A stretch of DNA of 64,000 bases, taken from positions 9,386,715 through 9,450,714 of the forward strand of contig CAJINV010000004.1 in assembly GCA_905178155.1 (NCBI GenBank). The letters run 5' to 3'. Both the position numbers and the translations under genes were made by a program. Positions within the stretch are counted from its first letter, which is position 1; every line of letters begins with the position of its first letter. The notes beneath the pieces were generated by a model. That model did no database searches, was not told the DNA's origin, and was given only the letters and a program-made list of their open reading frames with translations. Below, in pieces: positions 34,167-46,100 of this stretch. This DNA is from Amoebophrya sp. A120 (Eukaryota > Sar > Dinophyceae > Syndiniales > Amoebophryaceae).

Positions 34167-36910
34167 GTACTGAGAAAGAAAGTTTTGATGTACGATCAGT
34201 GAAGATGTTGAACGCCACACCTGTAGCACACGAACAAACCGTTTCCGTTTCAGAACAGAGGCTAGAACTCCAGAACTGGATCATGATCATGTAGTATAGC
34301 CAGATCGCCAAGAATACCTATGCCAATATTTTCGTATTCGTGTGAACGCGATGTAATATTGCCTGCTAGGAAGGCCAGTGTTCCAGCGTGCAAGAAGCGT
34401 GTCGCCGTTTCCCGTTCCCGTGGCGGGTGTTGCGTCTGTCGGGCGACATCCGTGCTTTTTACTCCGCGTCAGCAAGGATATCTGTGCTCTTTCCTCACCA
34501 GCGCGGACCTGTGTGGTTTTTTGCAGTTTAGAAAACCCAGGGGAATTTTTGAAAAAGCTGGCAGCTTCGGAGCGAATCCGGTGCCGCGGAACGTGCCGGC
34601 CTGTGGATGACATAATAACTGAGGGAAAGCGCCGACGTCGTCTACAAATGGGGCGAGATATATGCGGACACCGGCCCGATGCTAGAGACGGAGCGCGCTG
34701 GGGGGGTTGCCGTGCTCCTGGGCCCCGGCATGGTCATCGTAAAGCGAACGGGCCCGGGTTCTTTCCAGTCTGGCAAGCCAGGCGGCCGCGCCTGGCTGGC
34801 TACGTTGGAAATCTTCGGAAATACCAAATCGAAGAAACCCCCGGTAGGCCGCAGATCAATCAGGCGGCCGCGCCCGCGCGCCCGCTTTCGGGGAGTTCCG
34901 ACGGCCTGCGGCAAGATGGGGCGGCGCTTCGTCGAAACAGTCCGCGGCGGCCCGTTCTGTGGGCCGCGGCCTTGCCCTGTTGCCTGGTGGTTCAGCGTTG
35001 CCGACGGCGGGTGGCGGCCAGGCCGAGGGCGCCAGCCCGCCCTGGCGGGGCGGGGCGCGGCGAAAATAAGAAAAGAGGAGGAGTGTGCTCGCGCGGCGCC
35101 CTGTGCGTTCCATGGGGCCGCTTCGCGGCTTGGGGAGGATGGGTTGCGTTGTGTCGGTGGGGTGTTTCGTTGGCGAAAACAGAGCCCAGCAAGGAGCTTG
35201 AAGATGCGGGAGCATTGGCACGGGTTTCAGCCACCGGGCTGCTTACCCACCCTGCTGGTGCGCAGATGGCGGACCCGTTTCAGGGCATTCGTTCAAGCAG
35301 TGCCAGAAGGAGCGCGGCCGCCGAGCCAGGCGCCACAACGGCGGCAGCTTCCACAAACTCTGGCTCTCGCATTGCAATGGACAAGGATACGACGCCCGCA
35401 ACAGGCAGGGGAGGGCTGGGCTTGCGCGACAGCCACTGCGCGAGCTTTGAAGTGTGGCGGAGGGCGCCGCTGGTGAAACTCTACAAGCTGCATACCCCGA
35501 GGACAGGAAGCCCCTCCCTGCTACTGATGTTGGGGATTTCCCCGGGCCTTCTTCTCGGGATTGGGGCAACCCTCGGGATTTGCGCTGAGTTCCCTCATTG
35601 AGGCGCCGGTCGCGCGGTTTGTGTGTTGAGTTGCTGCCCGCCGTCGGGGGGCCTCCCTGCCCGCCCTGGTTGGGGGCGGGCCGCCGATATGGCCGGGCGC
35701 GTGGCCCCGGGCGCGCGGCCCATTCCGGCGCGCCCGCGCGGCCTGGGGCCCCCCGTGTTCCTTTCCTGGCTAAGTGTGGGCCGCCCCCTCCGGGCGGCGG
35801 GCCTGCCCGCTCGTTTCCAGCGTATGGCGCTTGCGCCGCGCGTAGTCGCCGGGCAGGCCGACGCGCTTTGGCAGAATGCAGCAGCGCCACGGGCCGTGGC
35901 GGAGCGGATTCCGGTTCCCCGCCCGTCGTCCACTCCTTGGGGGTGGCGCTGGTTTGGTCACGTCAGCGAGCGCTCGCCCCTCTGGTGTCAGCCGCTAGAC
36001 ATAGACTCGGGCGAGCCTGCCTGTGGAGAATGCGCTTACCTACCGCTTCCGTGTGACCACGTGGAGTGCGGGTCTTCTTGTAGTGTAAGCGCGTGCGTAC
36101 GTTGTAGAGCCCGTTGCCCCGCCAGGTGGAGATGATAATGCCGAGCATGTTGTGTGTGTTCATTTAGAAAACCGCGCCACGCACGGGCATGGGCCGGCCG
36201 CCGTTTGAGCCGGAGATGGATAGATCAAGTGTAGAGCGAGCAACGTCGTAATCGTGAGCATCTGTCTGCAACAAAGCTGCGCAGCATTTTCGGTTATCTT
36301 TGCATGCTGTCGGTCACCTCTGCAGGGCAACTCTTGCTGGTCGGTCGTCTCGTTCCTTTCGAACCCTTTTATGAGTTCATCAATAAAGAAAAAGGTGTAA
36401 TCTTCGTACAAGCACCAATGGTTCTCGTGCATGACCTTGCCGTAATTACTTTTCTCCATCGGTCTTGTAGTCACAAGGCGACATTTTGTCGGTGTAATGA
36501 TTTTTCACCGTGCAGCAACCCAGGACGTGGATTCTGGCAATTTCGTTTCGCTCGAGTATTCACTCCTCTTCGGTATGTCGTGATGAAAATGAGTATGATA
36601 TTCTTCCGTGTAGATATCCTCTAATTATCCAGGAAGCAGAACATGCTCTGTCATATGATGCCCATTTCGATACCCCACATCAAGCGTCCCAAGTAACTAC
36701 ATTATTTCACCCATGACATTTCTTCTTGCCGTTGTCTTTAGTTGACTGACAAGTTACATGGCCCATTTTTGACCATGTCACAGGTTGCCTCGTCATGTGA
36801 CATGCGGTAGAAGTTTTCCCAATTCAGGGCAACTAGGTCTCCGCATCATTTTTGCAGCACATCTCATGATAATTAGAACGAATTAAGGAGCTGAACACTT
36901 ACTTTTAGCT
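34167..36910. other. GC-rich island without a credible gene
   Basis: From about 34600 to 36150 base composition rises sharply and the sequence is full of GGCCGC, GGGCGCG and similar words. Several long overlapping ORFs exist in most frames at once, which is what few stop codons in GC-rich DNA produce. No family motif is convincing. One reading near 35945 gives RWFGHVSERSPLW, reminiscent of a LINE reverse-transcriptase C-terminal motif, so a decayed retroelement is possible. Flanks (34167-34600, 36150-36910) are AT-rich like the rest. No introner present. Confidence 0.5.
34776..34797. repeat. Perfect 9-bp hairpin in the GC island
   Basis: AGCCAGGCG, loop GCCG, CGCCTGGCT. Confidence 0.7.
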
Positions 36911-39900
36911 ATGGGCGGGAGGAGCAAGACCGGTGCTGACAACGTTGTCAGAGGACCAACCGGAGTCAAAATGCCCGTCCGAGCCGCCGACGACATCAGG
37001 GACAGAAACGCTTTACATGGAGGTACAACGGCAACACAAATCTCAATGGCGATGAGAAAAAACATCACGACGCAACTTCCCAGCTACGATCCGGTAAACG
37101 ACAAGTACTTGCTGCTCGTTTTCTCCGAGACCGTCACGGAGGAGATTTTTGTGAAAGAGGAAGCCGAACAACAAGCGCAACGAACAGTAGACACGGAGGA
37201 TGACGAAAGGGAAGATGTAGGTGCAGGAACTCCTACATCGAGCGACGAGGATCAACTTCACAGTCGAAGTAGATTCCGCCCCAAGGGTGAGACGAAATCC
37301 TCCGCCGCCCACGTGTACATCTGCGCCACCGACGCGCGCATCCAGGAGGGGCTCTGGGTGACCCAGTCGGATGTTCTCAAAAGGACACAAGCCGCAACAT
37401 CTTCTTCGCAGGTGCTCCAAGCGACGAACAGGCAGCAACCTCGCACTAGCAGAAGCAAGCGCACTTCCCAAAACACCGCTGCGAACCTGCAGATCGGGGG
37501 CACAAGCGGTTCGTCTTCTGCCCCGAAAGTTCCCGTCCGGTACCACAAGGAGATCCTGTTCGAGGTTGGAATGGCCCGCGGGAAGCTGTTGCGGACGAAA
37601 GTGGAGCACAGGATCTTGTTGCCAATCTCCGCCGCGGTCGGACACGTGTATCTTTTTGTGCATGATGTGAAAGCGTCCGAAGCTGGTGCAGGACCAGGAG
37701 CAGGTACAACTAGATCTACAGTAGCTGACGGTGCAGGTCGTGGAGACGGACGAGAAGAGGACCGAAGAGCCGCGTTTTACCGAGATCGCAACCGGATTTC
37801 TCAGTGGTCCCCGATTTCCTTTTTTATCGTGCAGAACTTTGACGACTTTGGGGGTGATTCCAACGCGGTTTTGGCACGACCAGGGTCACTTTATTCGGAG
37901 TTGATAGAACTACTGGCGTCGAAGATGCAAACTTCTCCAGGAGCGAATTTTCATCACATGCTGAACAAGACTACGCTTGGGGACAATGAGCAGCAAAGGA
38001 AAGAACCGTTCCAAATGGGCAGCTACAAGCAGCACCAGCACCCTTTGCTCTTCCCCCCGGCACAAGAACAAGAGAACACCGCCGAGAGCGTGAACAACAC
38101 CAAAAAGCCCCTGTTCAACGTTCCCGCGATTCGGCTGGTCTTTGAGAAAAATTTAGATTCCTTTTCCAAAAACCAGGACAAGCTGGAGCACGACCGCGCG
38201 CTGCCGAAATCCTTCTTTTACTTAGGAAGCGTACAGAACATCAGTTATCGCCTTTTCTACCACAGTGTGGAACAAGGGTTGCACTCGAAATGCTTGATTC
38301 TGCGGGGGTCCGAGGCTTTACCGCAATTTTTACAGCAGAAATACCCGGTCGCGGTCTTGTGGAAGGAGATCAAAGACTCGGAGCAGCAAGCCCTGCAGTC
38401 CGGAATCTACCGAATGATCGAAGATTTGTACGCGAGCTGGCGGAGGATTGTGGAGGAGGGGGAGGAAAATAACAGTCCGGAGGATTTAGTGACGCACCAA
38501 TTCAGACAGCGCTTGTCGCAACAAAAGTTTTTGGCGTTGCAAGCTAGTAGTACACAAAAACAGAGACAAAGTCAGACTGGGATGAAAACAAGACAATCGC
38601 GCAAAACTAGAGCCTCCGCAGCAGAGCAGCAAGCACAAGCAGCTGTCTTACAGGGCACGAAGACGGGCACCAAGCTGGGAACGACCGTGAATCGGACTGA
38701 CTCAACTGACTCAACTTACATGGGACCAATAATTCCTTTAGGAAAGGGTAGCAGCAGCGACGGAGATGAACCATCCGAAAGCCTGAGTGACGACGAAGAG
38801 CATCATGATGAAGACAGTGAAGATCTAAACGACGGTATTAAAACTACCGCCCTAGAGACTGATAACAAGCAGCTCGTGGAGCGCGTCATTCGTCGGCAGA
38901 GTCGGCACGGGCTCTTGCGACAGCTTACCTCGCTGTCCCTCCAGCATGGATCGAATCGGGATTTGCTTTACTCGAGAAGCATGGTGTTGAGGGACTCCGC
39001 TCGGTCTGGATCCATCAGAGAAAAGCAAGCAGAGAAGCAAAAAGCGGAAGCACTTTTTAGTCGGTCGCACCCGAGTGCTTCCGGGACAACGAGCGGATCT
39101 TTGTCTTTTGCGGCGCATCATCAAGTTGTTCACGTGCCGGGGCAGCCTGCGCCGTTGCCGGTATTCCAGACGCCAGTACTGTCCCCGAGACTGGAAATTT
39201 TTCGGCACGACTATACCGACAAAGACTTCCGGGTCTCGTCGGAGATGCCGGATTCCTTGGATTCAGATTTGTTAGAAGACATGCAGAGTGTTCTGAAGAA
39301 CAAAGGTGAAATTGGTGAACAGGACAGCACCGATAAGAAGCAACCACAAGCGGAAGGAGCGGCTTTTGAATCCGCAGGAGAGGGTGATAATGTCATAATG
39401 GAAGGGGAAGATGACGACGCAAGAACTACTGGGGAGCCTGTTGGCACCAGTACCGCGAGGACTGCTGGTGGCATGCAACAAAATCGCCGCCGCCGCCGTG
39501 TCTCTTGGTCCCAAAACCTAGAAGAGAACGAAAAAATTCTCGCCGAGATTGCCGCGGACGAGCAAAAAGCGCTCGCGTCAACATCTCCTGTGCAACCGAG
39601 TGAGATTGGGGATGCGGCCGCCGGGGCGAGCGCGGCGCGAGAGGATTTGCATCGCAACGCGGAGACGGCGAGGAAGGTGTTGCTGGAACTGGTGCAAAGC
39701 ATCGGGGATTTTTATGAAGAATTGGATGAAGATGATGACGCTCCTGTTAGTTTCCAGCCCGGAGATAGGACCTCCTCTAAAGAAAAGAAGAAGAAAAAAC
39801 AGAAACCCCTTCACCCCGCCGATCTTGACACAGACAAGCTGGACACGGAGCTGAAGTACGAGCTTCTAACTTTGTTTCGAAGAACGAAGCAGGTACAAAT

Positions 39901-41085
39901 CGAGCAGAACTCAACACATTCCTCTTGGATCAACGTTCCCGATGGCGCCGCCGCGGAAGCGATAGTTTTGGAGTGCCTGGAGGCGAAATTAGACTACAGC
40001 AATAAGGGGAAAACCGAAGGCGAGTTGAAAATCTCGGTCAAAGAGCAACTGGCGGTGTGTAAGCTGTTGGTGTTGAGCCTGAGACAGAAATTCGGGTTCA
40101 CGCGACTGGATTTGGGGAAAATACTGGAAAAGTTCAAGCGAACGAAGATGAAAAATTTGAGAGAGGAACTGCTACCGGAAAATAAGCCACGTAGTACTGT
40201 GCGACGACAGAAGCAACAGGAAGACCGACAGAGTGAAGGTGCTGTTGTGCAGCCTTCAGTTGGTGAAGAACAGGAGCACCTTCCTGAAGACGCGGCCGCT
40301 GAAGAACCACCTTCCGCCCCTGAACCCGAACAGTTAGACACTGAGCAGCAAAGACTCTTAGACCGAACGCACGATGATGACCACATCACGCATGCTTCTT
40401 CTGTAACCGCGAAAAGGACAAAGAATAAGAATATTAACACAAGAACAGGCCCCTTCGAAGCAGAACCAGAACAAGATGCAGAGCAGAAGAAGAGGGAGAA
40501 ATCGAAGCGGGCCATGCATCGGTTGATCCACGATTATGAACTGCAAAATTATCGTACTCCCTCGTATAAATGCATTACAAATTTTCTTAGCATGAAAAAA
40601 AAAATGTGCAATGCTGATTTGCCTTGACAAAGAAATTTGTAATGCAAGACCTGCATTTATACGAGTGCGATACTTTTGCACAGCATAGCGATAAGTTCGA
40701 GACAAAACCGGAGTTCAGCTCGATAAAGCGGTACAGCGAAGAAGTGTTAGGGGTGTCTGATAAAAAATCTTCGGAAAATAATAACCCGGACCTAGCGGCG
40801 AAGGTCCTAGTGTCGCTTGCGAAACTGGACGACCCGAAGTTTGTTGAACGGTACAATCAGTCGCTGGTGAAGCAGAGTTTAAGGGAGTTAGAACATCATG
40901 AGGTTCATTGGGAGGAACACGAGGTGAATAGGATCCAGAAAAGGGATAATACTGCGATTTTGAAGCAGGTACTCGCTATGGAGAAGGATTTAGAGCTACT
41001 TGCGGACATGTCGAGCACGGTCAGCACCGACGCGATGATGAGCATGCTCAATAGTGCTCCGAGCGCGTACAAAAGCATAAGGTGA
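36911..41085 (+). CDS. Unknown 1,338-residue protein
   Basis: Exons 36911-40534 and 40693-41085 total 4,017 nt. An ordered N-terminal region (LPSYDPVNDKYLLLVFSETV, then HVYICATDARIQEGLWVTQS and HKEILFEVGMARGKLL) alternates with Gln/Ser/Glu-rich linkers. A middle part (RALPKSFFYLGSVQNISYRL ... QFLQQKYPVAVLWKEI) looks folded. Long acidic and basic linkers follow, then helical segments (ELKYELLTLFRRTKQVQIEQ, KEQLAVCKLLVLSLRQKFG). The last 130 residues are helical and charged. No transmembrane helix, enzyme motif or zinc site seen; possibly a scaffold protein. One introner. Confidence 0.75.
40535..40687 (+). mobile_element. Introner, family B
   Basis: TATGAACTGCAAAATTATCG start, ATACTTTTGCACAGCATA end. 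Direct repeats ACGAT (40530-40534) and GCGAT (40688-40692), one mismatch. Excision joins RLIHD to KFETKPEF. Confidence 0.92.
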
Positions 41086-41318
41086 TAGATCCTCGTCTTT
41101 ATTTCTGCAAAGAACAAGAACGTACTTTCGCGTATCAAGATGAAACAACTCAATCAACTTCGAGGGAAAAAATGGTTTTGGCCGGCGCTACATCGCAGCG
41201 GCCTTGTTGTTCCAGACCAGTCGTTTTGAAATTCGAAAGACCCTGTTCGTTTTCGTTTCTGTCGCACTTGTTGGCCATCTTCCGTACCCTGTATTCGTGT
41301 GATCGCATTGTGTTTGTG

Positions 41319-41343
41319 ATATGATTCGCTCTTCGCCTACAAC
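41319..41343 (+). repeat. Left 25-bp target-site duplication
   Basis: Begins ATATGATTCGCT and ends CGCCTACAAC; exact copy at 42799-42823. Confidence 0.9.
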
Positions 41344-41348
41344 ATGTG

Positions 41349-42725
41349 ATGAGGAAGCCGAAAAGCGATCTGACCCGCAAGGCGCTGGTGGGCCAGTTTT
41401 TTCCTACCCTGCGTCTGCCTATGGACCAGAACCAGCCTGACTTCCGACCACGACACTACCTGCGCAGTGACAGCAACCTCAAGGAGCTCGATCCGAAGCG
41501 CAGACACATCCCGTCGTATGTGGAGGATTGCGCGGGGTATTTGCGCAAGGAGTGTGGAATAAGCAGTGAGATTCTTGATAAGTTGGTGATGTCACCCGAT
41601 GAATGTGAAGCCTTGCGCCCAGACCTCAAGGGCCCAAATTCGCTCTACCACAAGAATAAGCGGATTTTTTACGTTCTAACTCGCTGGGCATACATTCGTG
41701 AGTGTGTGAGCGATTGGACGAAGCCGGAGAAAGACCAAGGACGCAGAGAGGAACTGCGAGAGGAGTACCTTGACAAATTAGCAATGAAGTATTTTGGCTC
41801 AAACAGCGGGGAGAGGCGCACAAGGGCGCAAATCCGGCGGGACGCAGTTGCGCAGGGGCTTGATCCGGCGGTGGACACCATTGCAGCTCTGAACGGCTAT
41901 ACACGACCAACCGGCGCTATTCCAGAAATCTTCAAGCTACGTCGGTGTCCTTGGTGCCCTGCGGATTCGCCGCATTTTCAGGACCCGGAGGAGGAGCCAC
42001 TGAGCGGTGAGGAGATCACGGGTGTTCCGGACGCCCTCCAGACGCACTGTAAAGACAACCACTCGGTCGTGGAGCCTGACCTTCAATGCCGCAATGCTTT
42101 GATGGAGAGGAATGAAGAGGACGATCACGAAAGAGCTACTGCACTCCGGGCGGAAATCATTGCGCGCCATCCTGGTATCCTGAAGGAAAAAGCGAGGAAA
42201 GGCAAACCACCGGCGGGAAGGAGGCGCGCGGGGCACGTGCCGCAAATAACCTGTGAGATTTGCTGTGAGCATTTTACTTCAAGCGCTGGCGCGATGGAGC
42301 TGCACGCTCTTGCACATACCCGCGGCGACTATGTCAAGTACGGGCAGCTTTGGCGGTATGGCGATGGCGGCGAACGAATTAAAACTAATGAGTTCGTGCC
42401 GAGCGAACACATCTGGGATAGCAACCAGGGGCGATATTTTATGGGCTCCAACGCCTACGTGACCAGGTGCCACGTTCCTGAAGAAGCGTGCTACATGACG
42501 CGCAGCGGCAAGTTCGGAATCAAATGCAGGAAGTGCGGAACATTCAAGAAGCAGCTGCAGGAGGAGGATCAGCAAGTCATCACGGAGTTCACCCGCTCGA
42601 TGATGAAACAAGTTGACGACATGCAGAGACATGAGATGGCCTGCAAGGGAAAGAAGGAAGCAATGCCGCCCCAGCAAGCAGATGCAGATGACCCGGCAAT
42701 TCCCCTGCCACCCAACAGTCTATAG
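41349..42725 (+). CDS. Zinc-finger protein carried by the retro-insertion
   Basis: 458 residues from ATG 41349. Three zinc-binding sites are visible: CPWC with HCKDNH about 35 residues later (residues about 200-235), a classical C2H2 finger CEICCEHF...LHALAH (about 299-320), and CRKC followed by HEMAC (about 392-425). The N-terminal half (residues 1-190) is basic and helical with no recognised motif. No reverse-transcriptase or endonuclease motifs are present, so it is either the C-terminal part of a larger retrotransposon protein or an ORF1-type nucleic-acid-binding protein. Intact, with no stops or introners. Confidence 0.6.
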   Translation: MRKPKSDLTRKALVGQFFPTLRLPMDQNQPDFRPRHYLRSDSNLKELDPKRRHIPSYVEDCAGYLRKECGISSEILDKLVMSPDECEALRPDLKGPNSLYHKNKRIFYVLTRWAYIRECVSDWTKPEKDQGRREELREEYLDKLAMKYFGSNSGERRTRAQIRRDAVAQGLDPAVDTIAALNGYTRPTGAIPEIFKLRRCPWCPADSPHFQDPEEEPLSGEEITGVPDALQTHCKDNHSVVEPDLQCRNALMERNEEDDHERATALRAEIIARHPGILKEKARKGKPPAGRRRAGHVPQITCEICCEHFTSSAGAMELHALAHTRGDYVKYGQLWRYGDGGERIKTNEFVPSEHIWDSNQGRYFMGSNAYVTRCHVPEEACYMTRSGKFGIKCRKCGTFKKQLQEEDQQVITEFTRSMMKQVDDMQRHEMACKGKKEAMPPQQADADDPAIPLPPNSL

Positions 42726-42759
42726 AAACAAATAAGCGCTTACGCTAGTGCTATAGACT
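42717..42759 (+). other. 3' stem-loop of the retro-insertion
   Basis: AGTCTATAG at 42717-42725, overlapping the stop codon, pairs exactly with CTATAGACT at 42751-42759; the loop holds the palindrome TAAGCGCTTA. Could be the structure its reverse transcriptase recognises (inference). Confidence 0.6.
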
Positions 42760-42798
42760 ATTATAACTCCGTAGTTGAGTAAACCTACCTACCTACCT

Positions 42799-42823
42799 AT
42801 ATGATTCGCTCTTCGCCTACAAC
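42799..42823 (+). repeat. Right 25-bp target-site duplication
   Basis: Identical to 41319-41343. Confidence 0.9.
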
Positions 42824-43185
42824 TGTCGCACTCGCCTCTGAGGTCATTTGAGAGTTCTGCTAGTTGCGACATCGTTTTCATCTTCGTGAAATCGTGTTTA
42901 GTTTATCATCCCATCTATCAAAATCGAATTGTCGTCAACGTCGCAAATCGTATCGCGATCAGCCCGTGCCTCGTGCACTGAGATTCTTTGCTGCAGTTGC
43001 GAAGCCGAAACTCAATAGCTTTCTTCGTCGATGATTTTGGATAGGTTTCTTTGTGCAGAAGTTTGTTTTTGCTTTCATTAAGATCAACAACAGACGAGAA
43101 TTACGAGCGTACAGAACCTAGGACATCGAGAGACAACTTCTGTTCGTTACCACCACCCACCCACGAAGAGGAACACAAGGACAAA
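42824..43185. other. Leader region of the coiled-coil gene
   Basis: No gene. The coiled-coil frame is open from 43051 but has no ATG before 43186. Confidence 0.5.
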
Positions 43186-46100
43186 ATGAAGAACTCAACA
43201 AGGAGGCTGCAGGAAATGCGAGAGCTGGAAAGGCAGCGGAATAGCGCAAGGGCCCAAGGGTACGAAGCGCCTGGAATGCCTGACTTGTCCTCTTTCAGTC
43301 GCTCCGGGCGGGGGTCCTCCCCAGGCGGGTCGCAACGAAACCTCCCAGAGGGGAGCAGCGCAGGAGCAGGTTTCGCGAGTGGCAGTAGAGTAGGTGCATC
43401 CACTTCTCTGATGACCGAGGACGCGAAATTAGCCCGGATCCTCCAGAAGGAGGAAAAACGCGTGGCGAAGCAGGGAAACAAGCAATCGCCGACAAGAAAA
43501 AGCCAAAAAGCGAAAGAAAAGGTTTCCGAAGACAATCAGCACGAGGAAGCGATGGATCTGCTGTTTCCGGCGGGTGATAGAAATTCGCTTGGCGCGCCGG
43601 TGGGAACGACGGAAGAGGAGAAACAAGATGGAATAAATGTAGACCAACATCAACAGCAGCACGACCAGCAGGAACCGCAAAAATCACCAACATCTCCCCC
43701 TCCCTCCCCAGGAGCTATTGCAGCAGCGGCGGCTGCAAGGGGAGAAGCCCTAACCACACAATCTCGTTCTGCGTCACGCGAACGAGAAGGGTCCGTGTTG
43801 AATGCAGATGTGAATGCGACACTGCTTCCCGGGGCGGTGTCTCAGTCTTTTGTTTCTGCTGCACGACCTCCGTCTGCTGTTACAGCACCTGCTCGTGTTA
43901 CAGTTGAACCGCCCCCGACAACTACCACTAATGCGCTCGACGCAGAGATGAAGCTCGCCTCGCTCGATCAAGCGATCAAAGACGTGGAAAAGCGCATGGT
44001 CTCCTTCGTCGCGCAGAACATGATGCTGAAACGAGACGTGCCGAAAGTTTTGCAAAATAGTTTGGAGCAGCAGAAACTCGACCTCGCAAAACAGGCAGAG
44101 CAAATCGTCGAAGCGGCGTTTTCCCGGGAGAGACCGAAATTGAAACAAGAGTTAGACGCGCCGCTGCAATCCGAACTCCGCGACGTGATCCGCGGAATGA
44201 CGACGACTTTCAAAAAGGACATCCAGGACGCGAAGGAGAATTCCGCGAAGGAAAGGCAGATAATCAGGGAAAAACTGGAGCAGCAGTTGCAAGACTTGGC
44301 GAAAGACGCGAAATACGAGAGAAGCCAGCTTTCCGAGTCCACAGCGAGAGAACGGCAGGAAATGCGGACGCAACTGCAGCAGCATTTGGAAGACACCGCG
44401 GAGGAAGCGAAAAGGGAAAGGACTAATTTGGCACAACAACTTGAATACGAGATGACGGACACGACCATATCCACAGAAAAAAACCCATTCACATCCAATT
44501 TGTCATGCAAAACACAAAAAATGATGTGCTTGTCATGCAAAAAATGGATGTAAATGAGTTTTTTTCTGTGGATAGACCAGGAAGCAAAACGATCAAAACA
44601 CGTTGAAGCTCCGGGATTTGGAGAAACAACTCCGAGCGGAGAACGCCGCGGCGAGTGTGAAGGTGCAGCAAGAGATGGACCGGAAATTGGAACGAATGTT
44701 AAGAGACATGAGGGATAATTTACAAAAAGAACGACAAGACGCTCTGCTGGAGTTCCGGAAAAAGGTGGATAAAGAGATTCAAGACTTGAAAGAGCAAGTG
44801 TCCGCGCATTTGGAATCGAAGGTAGAAGAAACGGTGAGTAACTCCGTGACGAATATCGGGATATCAAATGCAAAAATGTCTGGGTCTGGAAAATTGTGAT
44901 GCTGCGTTGGGAATAGGGAATGCTCTGTAATGCACACGCACAGCCAAGCATGAGAAATGTCTGCGCTTCTACTCTGTGTTGCGTTTTTCGCATGACAAAC
45001 TGCGTTTTTGCATGACAGGCAAAAGGGTCTCCTCGTGGACACGCATCGCAAACTTTTTGGTCATCCCAGACAAGCATGACAAATCTCGCAGTCCTCTTCC
45101 AGACCCAGACATTCACATTTTTGCATTTGATACGGGAAAATGATCGACAATGTGAACGAAGCGTGGCAGGATAAGCTGGAGTTACTGCAGAAGGGACAGG
45201 AAGGGAACCGATCGAAATTGGAGAAAATGGAACGGGATTTTGGGAAAATGCACAAGCTGGCGGAGGATTTTGCGGGGAAAAGAGAGGAGTTGGACCAGAA
45301 ATTAGCCGCGGTGGATGTGCTCCAGTTGCAGAAAATAGCAGGTGGTGGTGTGGCTGCTGGTGCTGGTGGTACAACTTTTTCTGCAACTACTGGCTCTTCC
45401 AGTGGCACAACCAGCACGCGCACCACTTTTGCGGAGAAGAAACCTAGTCTCGCGATCGCTGCGGATCATCTTCACGAAGAAAAATTAGTCGCTGCAATAG
45501 CCACCTCGACAACAAATTATACCGCTGCGATTACAGGATCAGGAACAGGAACAGGACCACCAACTACTTCTACGGCGAAACTAGTCAACGAGGAGCAGGT
45601 GAGAGAGATCGTGGCTGAAATGAACCTCGCTACGGAGAATCAGCTCCAGGACGTGAAAAACCAAGTGAAAAAAGAAGTTGAAGAAACCATGACAGATTTT
45701 CAAGAACACCTGGCGCTGATGAAGCTCGGGTTGAAGCGCATGGACCAGATTTCTGCGAACTCCGGAGCGGTCGTTGGCTTACAACTTCCTACGAAGATGA
45801 AACCCGGCATGAAACCTGAACCAGGTGGAGAAGTGCACACTGACGCGGAAAGTGTCATCTCCCACGGCAGCCTCGCGAGCGGCCAGATCAACTCCGATCA
45901 CGAAGCGGCGAGGCCGTTGCCGAAAACGTCTACTAGTACTGCAGCTCGGAAGAAACTAAACACTCAGAACCACGTGGACCTCAACAGTGCTACCAACTTC
46001 CTCGGCGTCGCCGGAGACATGATGAAAACGAACGCCAGTCCACCACTTCCTGTTAGAGCTGCTGACGCTGGGGACCACAACATCAACGACACTGCTGCAG

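Larger units (their letters stand above)
41344..42798 (+). mobile_element. Retro-inserted zinc-finger ORF (probable 5'-truncated LINE or non-autonomous retroelement)
   Basis: 1,455 bp between identical 25-bp repeats. It starts almost at the start codon of its ORF, ends in a short TACC tandem tail (about 42785-42798) and has a 3' stem-loop at 42717-42759. These are the marks of target-primed reverse transcription. It inserted between two genes. Its tail and ORF differ from the LINE at 10468, so it belongs to another family. Confidence 0.8.

Noticed and set aside
34378-35601. 407-residue ORF in the GC-rich island
   Set aside because: Equally long ORFs exist in several overlapping frames there; composition is Arg/Pro/Gly/Ala as expected from random GC-rich DNA, with no domain.
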